Below, one piece after another: positions 8,416 through 16,592 of a stretch of DNA of 64,000 bases. The translations under genes and the position numbers were made by a program. The stretch lies in NCBI GenBank assembly GCA_041395245.1, contig JAWLAY010000021.1:25730-89729 (forward strand), read 5' to 3'. The stretch comes from Aquimonas sp041395245 (GTDB lineage Bacteria; Pseudomonadota; Gammaproteobacteria; Xanthomonadales; Xanthomonadaceae). The notes beneath the pieces were generated by a model. It saw only the letters and a program-made list of their open reading frames with translations. It was not told the origin of the DNA and did not search any database. Position 1 is the first letter of the stretch; every line of letters begins with the position of its first letter.

Positions 8416-8838
8416 TCAAATGATAAGGAATGCTGCAATTTTCTCATCTCGGTGAATTTCTATTCGAATTAGGCCGCCGCAAACTTCGTACAAAAGTTCA
8501 ACCATGTCGCCTCGTTCCCTTATGTACGACAAGCGACCTTTCGCCAATAAATCATAGAGGTCGCTCTCTGAATTAAGAAACCCGGTACCGAAAACCCTAT
8601 TGAACTGAAACTCACGTCGAATCGCTCTCTCGTTGAATTGAGCGGCAAGCTTGAGATGCTCTTCGCTGACTTTACCACCGATCACCGGCTCTTGTTTTAC
8701 AAGCCCGCATTCGTCATTCTCCTGCCAGACATCAGGTGAACCGGAATTATTGGATTTCACGTGTTGAGCATGTGTACAACCAGTCTGCAGAACCACACAG
8801 AAAGCCATTCCCAACAGTAAGCTAACCATACGCATCAT
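8416..8838 (-). CDS. hypothetical lipoprotein
   Basis: Start chosen at ATG 8838 because GAGGG lies 6-7 nt upstream; an ATG at 8850 is also in frame. The N-terminus is a signal peptide with lipobox LQTGC, lipidated Cys at about residue 21, so it is an envelope lipoprotein of about 140 aa. The mature part is charged, with a final segment RGDMVELLYEVCGGLIRIEI. No family recognised. It lies 28 bp downstream of the next hypothetical gene and is probably co-transcribed with it. Confidence 0.6.
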   Translation of the reverse strand: MMRMVSLLLGMAFCVVLQTGCTHAQHVKSNNSGSPDVWQENDECGLVKQEPVIGGKVSEEHLKLAAQFNERAIRREFQFNRVFGTGFLNSESDLYDLLAKGRLSYIRERGDMVELLYEVCGGLIRIEIHRDEKIAAFLII

Positions 8839-8865
8839 ATAATCCCTCATGATTAGTGCGATGCG

Positions 8866-9387
8866 TCAGCCAACCGAAGGAATTGCCGTTGATGCGACCA
8901 CGAGCAGAGATTCAAACGTATTTTCGCCTGACATCCGCGGATTTTCGTCGCACAAAGGTGATTGGGGGCAACACGCTGGCACATTTCGATAATCAGGTTC
9001 CCAGATAACATTGGTTACTCCGGGAATTGAAGGTACAAGTTCGAAAAGATGGGTTCGTAGCTTTTCGATCTCGCGCGCCGGATCAACACGTTTGAATAGA
9101 CGTTGAAGCATTGATAGCTCCGCAACCATAACCACCGACCATTCGGTTGTGCTGCCGTCAGTGTTGCGGCAGCCAAGCCAAAGCGTGAACGGTTTGCGCG
9201 ACACGATAACCACCCACCCAAAGTCTTCGGGGATAATGCTCTCAACGGGTACGCCTCGCCGATTGAGTTGATCGGCAAGCCACTGTGCCAACGCTTTGCC
9301 AAAGCACCCGGGATTGGCTTCTTCGTCCTCGCCTGCGATGGGCATGAAGAAGTCAGAGGTAAAAGTGACTTGGTGACCTGTGCTCAT
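8866..9387 (-). CDS. hypothetical protein, first gene after an attC-like site
   Basis: 173 aa from ATG 9387 (MSTGHQVTFTSDFFMPIAGE). A longer version from 9411 would begin inside the attC-like element, and the ATG at 9387 follows directly after its right core, as in integron cassettes. The protein is soluble, with conserved-looking segments EANPGCFGKALAQWLADQLN, EDFGWVVIVSRKPFTLWLGC and a Cys-rich stretch PACCPQSPLC. Small proteins with DFGW and W(L/I)GCxN segments are common as uncharacterised single-domain proteins. Function unknown. Confidence 0.6.
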   Translation of the reverse strand: MSTGHQVTFTSDFFMPIAGEDEEANPGCFGKALAQWLADQLNRRGVPVESIIPEDFGWVVIVSRKPFTLWLGCRNTDGSTTEWSVVMVAELSMLQRLFKRVDPAREIEKLRTHLFELVPSIPGVTNVIWEPDYRNVPACCPQSPLCDENPRMSGENTFESLLVVASTAIPSVG

Positions 9388-9390
9388 AAC

Positions 9391-9481
9391 GCCCAACACC
9401 TCGTTAAACAACCGCAGGTCGACAACCCATAAGGAAACATCGAAACCACTTCCCGCAGTTCACTTGAACGCATAGTTGACT
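9391..9481 (-). repeat. attC-like integron cassette recombination site
   Basis: On the minus strand, 5' half: AGTCAAC (R''), 5-nt spacer TATGC, GTTCAAGTGAACTGCGGG (L''). 3' half: CCTGCGGTTGTTTAAC (L'), 5-nt spacer GAGGT, GTTGGGC (R', matches GTTRRRY). L'' and L' pair over most of their length with G-T wobbles, and L'' carries extra unpaired bases, as expected of extrahelical bases. The length of 91 bp is in the attC range. The R''/R' complementarity is only partial. Confidence 0.5.
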
Positions 9482-9582
9482 GCCTATCCGATTATGCAGA
9501 TTAGCTCGAGCAACGAACCCGGCGAATAGTACCAGCGCTCACCAACTCGCATGAACTCTTGCTTCGCGTTGCGAGAACGCTA

Positions 9583-9762
9583 TCAGACAAACCGCAGCAC
9601 AATCACAACGCCGACCAACACCCAGAACGCGCCTGCCAACAACCAGCCGTCTGCCCGCAATGTGGGCAGGGGTATTTGAAAGAAGGGAAACAGCAGCGCG
9701 ACCATGGCCCAGATCGGTGCGAGTAGCAGGTCGCACACGGCACAGGGTCGAGCATTCGACAT
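9583..9762 (-). CDS. small two-pass membrane protein with CxxC
   Basis: 59 aa from ATG 9762 (MSNARPCAVCDLLLAPIWAM). A CAVC pair sits before two hydrophobic segments (about residues 11-29 and 39-57), predicting a membrane hairpin with a cytosolic or lumenal thiol pair. Its start lies 2 bp after the rnt stop, so it is likely translated from the rnt message. No named family; longer in-frame upstream sequence overlaps rnt and was not used. Confidence 0.55.
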   Translation of the reverse strand: MSNARPCAVCDLLLAPIWAMVALLFPFFQIPLPTLRADGWLLAGAFWVLVGVVIVLRFV

Positions 9763-9764
9763 GC

Positions 9765-10436
9765 TCAGTCGCCGCCTTCTTGATCCAGCAGTTGTTCGTC
9801 CACGGCGCCTACGTCCAGCAGCGATAGGTCGCGCCAGCGGTTGACGATGCGGCAGAACAGTTCGGCGGTGCGTTCGGTGTCGTAGACCGCCGAGTGGGCT
9901 TGGGTGCCATCGAAAGCGATACCGGCGGCTTGGGCGGCGCGGCTGAGTACGGTTTGGCCGTAGGCCAGTCCGGCCAGGGTGGCGGTGTCGAAGCAACTGA
10001 AGGGGTGAAACGGATTGCGCTTGTGATTGACGCGCCGAACGGCGGCGTTGAGAAAGCCCAGATCGAAGGCGGCGTTGTGGCCGACCAGAATGGCGCGCTG
10101 GCAGCCGTGGCGGCGGGCGGCGGCGCGGATCGGGGCGAACAGGTGATCCAGCGCAAGGCGCTCATCGAGGGCACCACGAAACGGGTGGTCGACGTCGATG
10201 CCGGTGATTTCCAGTGCGCGCGGGTCGATCTGCGAGCCGGGGAACGGGTTGACGTGGGTGGAGACGACGTCGCCGGGATAGACGGTGCCGTCGTCCTGCA
10301 TTTCGATAGGGATGGCGGCGATTTCCAGCAAGGCATGCCGTTCGGCATCGAAGCCGCCGGTTTCGACATCGACCACGACCGGCAGAAATCCACGAAAGCG
10401 CGCGGCCATGGTCCGCGCTGGAAGGGGGCTACTCAT
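9765..10436 (-). CDS. rnt: ribonuclease T (3'-5' exoribonuclease)
   Basis: Trims the 3' ends of tRNA and other stable RNAs. The DEDDh exonuclease motifs are clear: VVVDVETGGFDAERHALLEI (ExoI, Asp and Glu), ILVGHNAAFDLGFLNAA (ExoII) and HSAVYDTERTAELF (ExoIII with the catalytic His). The RNase T family signatures RFRGFLPVV, KRNPFHPFSCFDTATLAGLA and GQTVLSRAAQAAGI follow E. coli Rnt closely. About 223 aa from ATG 10436; an in-frame GTG at 10454 would add six residues and has no better ribosome site. Confidence 0.93.
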   Translation of the reverse strand: MSSPLPARTMAARFRGFLPVVVDVETGGFDAERHALLEIAAIPIEMQDDGTVYPGDVVSTHVNPFPGSQIDPRALEITGIDVDHPFRGALDERLALDHLFAPIRAAARRHGCQRAILVGHNAAFDLGFLNAAVRRVNHKRNPFHPFSCFDTATLAGLAYGQTVLSRAAQAAGIAFDGTQAHSAVYDTERTAELFCRIVNRWRDLSLLDVGAVDEQLLDQEGGD

Positions 10437-10519
10437 GAACACAGGATAGCCCACGCGCTGCGCGAGCGTTGTCGGCGATAGCGTGCTTTGCCAGACTGCG
10501 CGCTCTCTGGAGGTCTGCC

Positions 10520-11026
10520 ATGTCCATGTTGTATCGCCTCGGTCTACGTCTGATCACGTTGGTGTGTGTGGTTTCGCTGGCGGCCTGCGCCACGGCCCCC
10601 GAGTTTCGGCATGCGCCGACGGGCATGAATCCGTCGCCGCGTTATGCCTTGCAGTTGATCGATCAGCACCCGAACGTGCTTTGGGGCGGCATGATTCTGG
10701 ATATCCGCCACTTTGAGCGTTACACCGAACTCGAAATGCTGGCGTTTCCGCTCGACAGTGGGCTGCGTCCTGTGCCGCGCGCGCGTGATGCGGGGCGGTT
10801 TGTGGCGCTGCGCGCAGGGCATCTGGACCCGCTGGAGTTTTCGGTGGGACGCTTTCTGACCATTGCGGGTCGAGTCACCGGTGATCGCGAGCTGGACGTG
10901 CGCGGCGAGCGTGAGCGGGTCGCCGAGCTGGATGCGATGGAGATCCAGGTATGGCCGGAAGACTGGAATCTGCAGCCGCCTCCGCGCGTACACGTCGGCA
11001 TCGGCATCAGTGGCGGTATCCACTGA
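10520..11026 (+). CDS. slp: Slp family outer-membrane lipoprotein
   Basis: 168 aa. Start ATG 10520 is preceded by a good ribosome site (GGAGG at 10509-10513). Signal peptide with lipobox SLAAC, lipidated Cys23. The mature part carries Slp/YeaY marks: GGMILDIRHFERYTELEMLA, FPLD, AGRFVALRAGHLDPLEFSVG and RFLTIAGRVTG. Slp is a starvation- and stationary-phase-inducible outer-membrane lipoprotein in E. coli; its biochemical role is not settled. It stands alone between the divergent rnt and the convergent kdsB. Confidence 0.85.
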   Translation: MSMLYRLGLRLITLVCVVSLAACATAPEFRHAPTGMNPSPRYALQLIDQHPNVLWGGMILDIRHFERYTELEMLAFPLDSGLRPVPRARDAGRFVALRAGHLDPLEFSVGRFLTIAGRVTGDRELDVRGERERVAELDAMEIQVWPEDWNLQPPPRVHVGIGISGGIH

Positions 11027-11041
11027 CGCCTGCGTTGTTGC

Positions 11042-11806
11042 TCAGCGCGAGGCGAGAACCGCTTCGACACGTCGCAAATCGGCCTCGGTGTCCACGCCTG
11101 CGGGAAACGGCTCGGGCGTCTGCCGCACCGCAATCCGCCATCCGGCTTCCAGCACGCGCAGTTGTTCCAGGCTTTCAATCTGCTCCAGTCGACCCGGCGG
11201 CATGGCGGCGAAGGTTTTCAGGTCGCCCGCGCGATAGGCGTACAAACCGATATGCCGAAGCCAGTGCGGACCCGGCACCTGCAAGCGGTTCTGCGCAAAG
11301 GCATCGCGCGCCCAGGGCAGCGGTGCGCGACTGAAATACAGCGCATCGCCCTGCGCATTGCAGACCACCTTGACGGCATTCGGATCAAAGATCTCGTCGC
11401 TGTGGGTGATCGGTTGCGCCAGGGTGGCGAGCTGCGCGCCGCTTTGCTCCAGGGTCGCCGCCACGGCACGCAGCGCGCTTGGCGGTGCGAGTGGCTCGTC
11501 GCCCTGCAGATTCACCACGATGCAGTCATCCGGCCAGCCCAGGCGCTCGGCGGTTTCGGCCAGGCGGTCGGTGCCGGAAACATGCTGGTCCGAGGTCATG
11601 CACACACTCAGGCCGAGCGCGGTGACGGCGGCGGCAATCCGTTCGTCATCGGTGGCGACCACGACGGCACGCGCACCGGCTTCCTGCGCGCGTCGTGCCA
11701 CGTGCACGATCATCGGCTCGCCCGCGATCAAGCGCAGTGGTTTTCCCGGTAGTCGCGTTGATCCAAAACGCGCGGGAATGGCGACCACAAACTCAGTCGG
11801 GGGCAT
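11042..11806 (-). CDS. kdsB: 3-deoxy-manno-octulosonate cytidylyltransferase
   Basis: Activates KDO as CMP-KDO for the lipopolysaccharide inner core. The N-terminus FVVAIPARFGSTRLPGKPL is the nucleotide-binding signature of the CMP-sugar synthetases. It is followed by VVVATDDERIAAAV, MTSDQHVSGTDRLAETA and VVNLQGDEPL. 254 aa, standard length. Its ATG overlaps the end of lpxK by 14 bp, so it is the last gene of the exbB-exbD-msbA-lpxK-kdsB lipid A/core transport operon. Confidence 0.95.
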   Translation of the reverse strand: MPPTEFVVAIPARFGSTRLPGKPLRLIAGEPMIVHVARRAQEAGARAVVVATDDERIAAAVTALGLSVCMTSDQHVSGTDRLAETAERLGWPDDCIVVNLQGDEPLAPPSALRAVAATLEQSGAQLATLAQPITHSDEIFDPNAVKVVCNAQGDALYFSRAPLPWARDAFAQNRLQVPGPHWLRHIGLYAYRAGDLKTFAAMPPGRLEQIESLEQLRVLEAGWRIAVRQTPEPFPAGVDTEADLRRVEAVLASR

Positions 11807-12809
11807 GGTTCAGGCTCCTCAGGCGTTGATCGAGTTGATCGACGAAGTGGGCAGGCAGTTCGGCATCCACCGGTACGGCATACCAGTGCGCTTGCGCAAA
11901 TGCGGTGCACTTGACCGCATCCTTCTCGGTCATCCACACCGGCAGATCGTCCGCAAACGCGAGGTCGTCGGGTCGATACACATGATGATCGGCAAACGGG
12001 TGCGCGATGATCTCGATGCCCAGGCGGTGCAGACTGGCGAAGTAGCGTGACGGGTCGCCGATGCCCGCCACGGCATGCACGCGCTGACGCGCAAAGGCCA
12101 TACGTCGCTGCGGGTCCAGCAAGGCGCGCGGCTCGCCGAGTCGCAGCGTCATGGCGACCTCGCCGTCCTGCGCGTCGCCGCCATTGCAGAGCCGCCAATC
12201 GACCTCGCGAAGACGCGTCAGCGACTCCCGCAAGGGACCGGCAGGCAGCAACAACTGGTTGCCGAATCGCCGTTGTCCGTCGATTACCAGCAGCTCGATG
12301 TCACGGGCCAGCGCGAGATGCTGCAATCCGTCGTCGGCAATCAGTACGTCGACGTCGGAAGACGCCTGCAAGAGTTGCGCGGCCTCGTGGCGACGACGCG
12401 CCACGGCGAGCGGCGCTGCGCTGCGCTCGGCGATCAGTTTGGGCTCGTCACCACACACCGACGCGGGCGTATCTGCCTGCACGCGCAGGGGTCCGCGAGC
12501 GCTACCACCGTAGCCGCGCGAGATCACGCCCGGTCGCCAGCCGCGCTGTCGCAGCGCGTCGATCAGCGCCAGCGTGAGCGGCGTTTTGCCAGCACCTCCC
12601 ACTGTGAGGTTGCCCACCACGATCACCGGCAGCGTTACCCGGTGCCGACGCATCCAGCCGACACGATAGAGTTCGGACCGCAGCCGCATCAGCACGCCAT
12701 ACAACGCCGACAACGCGCGCAGCACGCCATGCGGACGGCGCGAAGGGTCATACCACAGCGCATTCAAATCGCGTGCCCAGCGCGCCTTGAGATCAGCCAG
12801 CTCCATCAC
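11793..12809 (-). CDS. lpxK: tetraacyldisaccharide 4'-kinase
   Basis: Phosphorylates the 4' position of the lipid A precursor at the inner membrane. The Walker A-like segment is VVGNLTVGGAGKTPLTLAL; further marks are GVISRGYGGSARG, ADTPASVCGDEPKLIAERS, DVLIADDGLQHLALARDIEL and a C-terminal VWMTEKDAVKC. 338 aa. An N-terminal hydrophobic helix (around LRALSALYGVLMRL) anchors it. It overlaps msbA upstream by 17 bp and kdsB downstream by 14 bp, typical of tight co-translation. Confidence 0.95.
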   Translation of the reverse strand: MMELADLKARWARDLNALWYDPSRRPHGVLRALSALYGVLMRLRSELYRVGWMRRHRVTLPVIVVGNLTVGGAGKTPLTLALIDALRQRGWRPGVISRGYGGSARGPLRVQADTPASVCGDEPKLIAERSAAPLAVARRRHEAAQLLQASSDVDVLIADDGLQHLALARDIELLVIDGQRRFGNQLLLPAGPLRESLTRLREVDWRLCNGGDAQDGEVAMTLRLGEPRALLDPQRRMAFARQRVHAVAGIGDPSRYFASLHRLGIEIIAHPFADHHVYRPDDLAFADDLPVWMTEKDAVKCTAFAQAHWYAVPVDAELPAHFVDQLDQRLRSLNHAPD

Positions 12810-14595
12810 TCGATCCGGCGTGCGCTAGGACGGGTGTCGACTGCTCGCGGAATTGCAGTCGATACAGCGCCGCATACGCGCCCTGCGCCTGCAGCAATTC
12901 CGCGTGGGTGCCGATTTCCAGCACACTGCCGCCATCCATGACCACGATCTGGTCGGCATGCTCGATGGTCGACAGGCGATGCGCGATGACCAGCGTGGTG
13001 CGGTCCTGCATCAGGCGTGACAAGGCGTCCTGAATCAGCCGCTCGGATTCGCTGTCGAGTGCGCTGGTCGCCTCGTCGAGAATCAGCAGCGGCGCGTTCT
13101 TCAGCAGTGCGCGCGCAATCGCGATGCGCTGGCGTTGCCCGCCCGACAGCAGTGCCCCGCCCTCGCCGACCGGACTGTCCAATCCTTGCGGAAGGCGTTC
13201 GATGAATTCCCAGGCGTTGGCTGCCTTGGCGGCCTCGATGACCGCCTCGCGTGTCACCGCGTGCAGACTGCCGAAGGCGATGTTGTCGGCAATGCTGCCC
13301 GCGAACAACACCACGCGCTGGCTGACCAGGGCGATCTGCGCCCGCAAGTCGGCCAGGCGATAGTCCTGCAAGGGCACGCCATCGAGCGTGATTTCGCCGG
13401 CGCTGGGTTCGTAGAAGCGTGGCAGCAGGGAAACCAGACTGCTCTTGCCGCTGCCGGAACGTCCGACCAGTGCCGTCACCGTGCCCGGTGCACAGTGCAG
13501 CGAGATATCGCGCAGCGCGAACTGTTCGCCTTGCGCGTAACGCAGGCTCACCGACCGCAACAGCAAATCGGCGCGCGTGGTTTGCAGCGGCACTTGTCCG
13601 GCGTCGACTTCCGCCGGGGTATCCAGAACCGCAAACAAATCATCGGCGGCAGCGATGCCCCGCTGCATCATGGCCTGTACCGTGGTCAGACGTTTCAGCG
13701 AGGGCAGCATCACCAGCATCGCGCCGATCAGCGACATGAAGGTGCCACTGGTCATCGATTCCAGCAGGTCAGGACGGGTCGCGCGCCAGACGATGGCCGC
13801 CAGCGCCGAGGCCGCCACCACCTGAATCAGCGCCGTGCTGAGCCCCGAGGTCACGGCCACGGTGAGATTGAGCCGCAGGTTGCGCTCGACGGCATCGCGA
13901 AAACGCGCGGTTTCGCGCGCCTGTCCGGCATAGATGCGGACTTCGCGATGACCATCGACGGCCTCTTCAACCATGCCGGTCACTTCGCCGACCGCCGACT
14001 GGATTCGCCGGTTGTAGCGACGGAAACGCCGACCCACCACCGACCAGACCAGACCGGTCAAGGGCATCATGATGAACAGGTACAGCGTCAGGCTGGCGCT
14101 CTGATAAACCATCACACCGATCATCACCAGCACCATCAGACTGTCGAGCACCGCGACCTTGAGCGCATCCGCCACCGCCTGAGCCACTTGTTCGGCGCTG
14201 TAGGTTATGCGCGCAATGATCTGCCCGGAGGGCTCACGATCGAACCAGCTTGCGGGCAATTCCTGATAGCGCTGGAACACCGCGTTGCGCAGGTCGCGCA
14301 CCACGCTGCGCCCGACCCGCGCCATACCGTAGTCGGTGGCAAAACTGGCGACGCCACGCAGCAGGAACAAGCCGACCAGAAACACCGGAAGCCAGCGGAT
14401 CGCAAACGGATCGCGCGCGTCGAACAGGTCGTCCAGCATCGGCTGCAAGGACCAGGTAAAGGCACCCGAGGCCAGCGCGTCGAACAGCATGCCGAGCAAA
14501 GCCAGCGCGGTGAACATCGCATAGGGCCGCGCATAGCCGAGCAGGCGTCGGTAGGTCGCCCAGGCTGAAGCGGGGGCCGCCGCGCTGTCAGTCAC
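12793..14595 (-). CDS. msbA: lipid A export ATP-binding/permease
   Basis: Flips lipid A-core across the inner membrane. Half-transporter: six membrane helices in the first 300 or so residues, then an ABC ATPase with Walker A VGRSGSGKSSLVSLL, signature LSGGQRQRIAIARAL, Walker B LLILDEATSALDSE and H-loop IAHRLSTIEHAD. I start it at GTG 14595 (MTDSAAAPASAWATYRRLLG, 600 aa), which overlaps the exbD end by 8 bp and matches the family length. The frame is open further upstream, but that would run well into exbD. Confidence 0.95.
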   Translation of the reverse strand: MTDSAAAPASAWATYRRLLGYARPYAMFTALALLGMLFDALASGAFTWSLQPMLDDLFDARDPFAIRWLPVFLVGLFLLRGVASFATDYGMARVGRSVVRDLRNAVFQRYQELPASWFDREPSGQIIARITYSAEQVAQAVADALKVAVLDSLMVLVMIGVMVYQSASLTLYLFIMMPLTGLVWSVVGRRFRRYNRRIQSAVGEVTGMVEEAVDGHREVRIYAGQARETARFRDAVERNLRLNLTVAVTSGLSTALIQVVAASALAAIVWRATRPDLLESMTSGTFMSLIGAMLVMLPSLKRLTTVQAMMQRGIAAADDLFAVLDTPAEVDAGQVPLQTTRADLLLRSVSLRYAQGEQFALRDISLHCAPGTVTALVGRSGSGKSSLVSLLPRFYEPSAGEITLDGVPLQDYRLADLRAQIALVSQRVVLFAGSIADNIAFGSLHAVTREAVIEAAKAANAWEFIERLPQGLDSPVGEGGALLSGGQRQRIAIARALLKNAPLLILDEATSALDSESERLIQDALSRLMQDRTTLVIAHRLSTIEHADQIVVMDGGSVLEIGTHAELLQAQGAYAALYRLQFREQSTPVLAHAGSSDGAG

Positions 14596-15034
14596 GCCCC
14601 GCCTCGGTGGAAGGCGTCGACTCATCCGATACCGTGGCAATCGAGAGCTTGCTGAAACCCAGGCCGCCCAGAGCATCCATCGCGGTCACCACGGCCTGAT
14701 GCGGCGTGCGTCCATCGGCCCGAAGAATCACGCTGCGCTCGCGATCCTCCCCGGCAATCTGTTCGATGGCCGCCTTCAAGGATTCGACATCGCGTTGCAG
14801 CACTTCATTGCCCGCGATGAAGTAGCGGCCTTCGGCATTGATCTGGATTTGCAGCGGTTCGCCAACCGGAATGGTCTCCGACGGCGCGGCCTTGGGCAGC
14901 ACGATGTTCAACGCGGAGCGATCATCGAACGTGGTGGTGACCACAAAAAAGATGATCAGGCAGAATACGACATCAATCAGCGAGGTCAGATTGAGTTCGG
15001 GCTCCTCCGCTGCGCGGTGGGTGCTGAACTTCAT
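14588..15034 (-). CDS. exbD: biopolymer transport protein ExbD/TolR
   Basis: 148 aa. A short cytosolic N-terminus leads into a single membrane helix with the family core NLTSLIDVVFCLIIFFVVTT, including the functional Asp in LIDVVF. A periplasmic domain ends in GGLGFSKLSIATV. With ExbB it converts proton-motive force into work on envelope partners. Sited in the lipid A operon as in Xanthomonadales, so its TonB partner is not given by context. Overlaps exbB by 4 bp (ATGA). Confidence 0.9.
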   Translation of the reverse strand: MKFSTHRAAEEPELNLTSLIDVVFCLIIFFVVTTTFDDRSALNIVLPKAAPSETIPVGEPLQIQINAEGRYFIAGNEVLQRDVESLKAAIEQIAGEDRERSVILRADGRTPHQAVVTAMDALGGLGFSKLSIATVSDESTPSTEAGRD

Positions 15035-15687
15035 CCTGCGCTCCGCGGTGCGCGAGTCGGCGCAGGACGCTTCAGCGGTGTGCCCGCTTCGCTATCCAGT
15101 GCGTCCAGCAGGGCCATGACCTGCTTTTCCATCTCGATGACATAGCCAGCGACACGGCCGCGGAAATAGCGATAGAACATCAAGGCCGGAATCGCCACAC
15201 ATAACCCGGCCGCGGTCGTGATCAGGGCTTCCCCGATACCGCCAGCCAACTGATTGGCATCGCCAACGCCGTGGGTCAGGATGCCAAGGAACATGCGGAT
15301 CATGCCGAACACCGTGCCCAGCAAACCCAGCAAGGGCGAGACTGCTGCGATGGTCCCCAGGGTGTTGAGGAAGCGTTCCAACTGATGCATGACGTGTCGG
15401 CCCACGTCCTCGACGCGTTCCTTGATGATTTCGCGCGGCCGATGTCGCACGTCCAGCGCGGCGGCCAGAATCTCACCCAAGGGCGAGTTGATGCGCAACT
15501 GCTGGATATGGGCGGGATCAAGCCGGGCGTTGGTGGCCCAGGCGCGCACTTCATCGCCCAGGTTGTCGGGCAGCACGGTTTGTCGGCGCAGGCTCCAGAA
15601 ACGCTCCAGCACAATGGCAATCGCCATCGCCGAACAGGCCAGAATCGGCCACATCACCCAACCACCTGCGATCAACAACTCCAGCAC
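15031..15687 (-). CDS. exbB: ExbB/TolQ/MotA proton channel
   Basis: 218 aa from GTG 15687, chosen because AAGGAG lies 7 nt upstream; a longer reading to 15729 lacks a site. Three membrane segments are seen: LELLIAGGWVMWPILACSAM, then after a cytosolic loop the pair LNTLGTIAAVSPLLGLLGTV and GIGEALITTAAGLCVAIPAL. These carry the conserved Thr and Pro/Gly positions of the ExbB pore. First gene of the exbB-exbD-msbA-lpxK-kdsB set. Confidence 0.9.
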   Translation of the reverse strand: MLELLIAGGWVMWPILACSAMAIAIVLERFWSLRRQTVLPDNLGDEVRAWATNARLDPAHIQQLRINSPLGEILAAALDVRHRPREIIKERVEDVGRHVMHQLERFLNTLGTIAAVSPLLGLLGTVFGMIRMFLGILTHGVGDANQLAGGIGEALITTAAGLCVAIPALMFYRYFRGRVAGYVIEMEKQVMALLDALDSEAGTPLKRPAPTRAPRSAG

Positions 15688-15872
15688 GCCCGATCTCCTT
15701 TCGCCCGTGTGCCTGTCTGCGAGCGCCACCCGTGGCTATCCGCCCGACAAGGCCGAGCGCGAAGTCTATCAGGCTGTCGGGAAGATGCTTTCGCAGACTT
15801 GTTCATGACCGTGACACCGCGCCGGCGCAAGCATCGACGACGCGCCGGAGCCCGGCGACGCATCGAGCTCGC

Positions 15873-16592
15873 TCAGCGGTACAGGCCATGCTGCGCGATG
15901 TAGGCGGAAACGCCCGGAATCATGGCGTCGGATGAGGGTTCGTCCTGGCGCAGCTCGCGACGCAAGGCGGTCGCCGAATCCGCCGACAGGCGCAGCGGTA
16001 GCCGCGCGATCAGTCCATGCGGCGAGGTTTTCAACGCCGTCAGTGCGCGCCAGCGCGCGGTCCAGTTCACGTCCTGCAAGACCGGCCGCAGCGTGCCGGG
16101 CGAGCTGTCGTCGGTCGTGTTGTCGCTGGATGCAGCGGGTTGATCGTCGCCCGCCCGCCAGGCGATCAACAGATTGGCCAGATCCGGCAGACGCGCCCAC
16201 GCATGCCAGCGCGCGATGCCAGCGAATGCGTCGCTGCCGACCAGCAGACTGATTGAACGATCCGCACCCGATTCGTCGCGCAGGCTCTGCAAGGTATCCA
16301 CCATGAAGGACGGGCCCGGACGGCGCAATTCGCGATCATCGACCCGCAAACCCGGATGGTTCGCGATGGCGATCTGCAGCATGGCGAGGCGGTGCGAGGC
16401 ATCCGCCGAAGGACGCGCGCGATGCGGCGGATCGGCGTTGGGAATCAGGCGAACCTCTGCGCCCAGCGCGTCACGCGCCGCGCAGGCCAGTGCGACATGC
16501 GTGCGATGCACCGGATCAAAGGTGCCGCCAAGCACGACCAGCGGGACATTCCTCTGCACTTCAAGGCCACCCTGCATGCGTGCCACGGTCAC
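15873..16592 (-). CDS. nadD: nicotinate-nucleotide adenylyltransferase
   Basis: Makes deamido-NAD from nicotinate mononucleotide and ATP. The N-terminal GGTFDPVHRTHVALA is the nucleotidyltransferase loop. Families have (H/T)xGH here, so Thr replacing Gly is unusual. Other marks are IPNADPPHR, SADASHRLAML, ISLLVGSDAFAGIARWHAW and a C-terminal SADSATALRREL, a variant of the usual ISSTxIR. 239 aa. It follows holA directly (holA stop and nadD start abut), as in the leuS-lptE-holA-nadD order of related genomes. The rsfS-rlmH pair that often comes next is absent here. Confidence 0.88.
   Translation of the reverse strand: MTVARMQGGLEVQRNVPLVVLGGTFDPVHRTHVALACAARDALGAEVRLIPNADPPHRARPSADASHRLAMLQIAIANHPGLRVDDRELRRPGPSFMVDTLQSLRDESGADRSISLLVGSDAFAGIARWHAWARLPDLANLLIAWRAGDDQPAASSDNTTDDSSPGTLRPVLQDVNWTARWRALTALKTSPHGLIARLPLRLSADSATALRRELRQDEPSSDAMIPGVSAYIAQHGLYR

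Noticed and set aside
13135..14568. Long open frame of 477 codons on the plus strand, opposite msbA
   Set aside because: His/Gln/Arg-rich sequence with no family sense; it mirrors msbA codons in high-GC DNA. The same applies to long antisense frames at 1779-3092 (-), 16356-18167 (+), 19639-20934 (+), 34529-35722 (+), 48109-49659 (+) and 49505-51163 (+).
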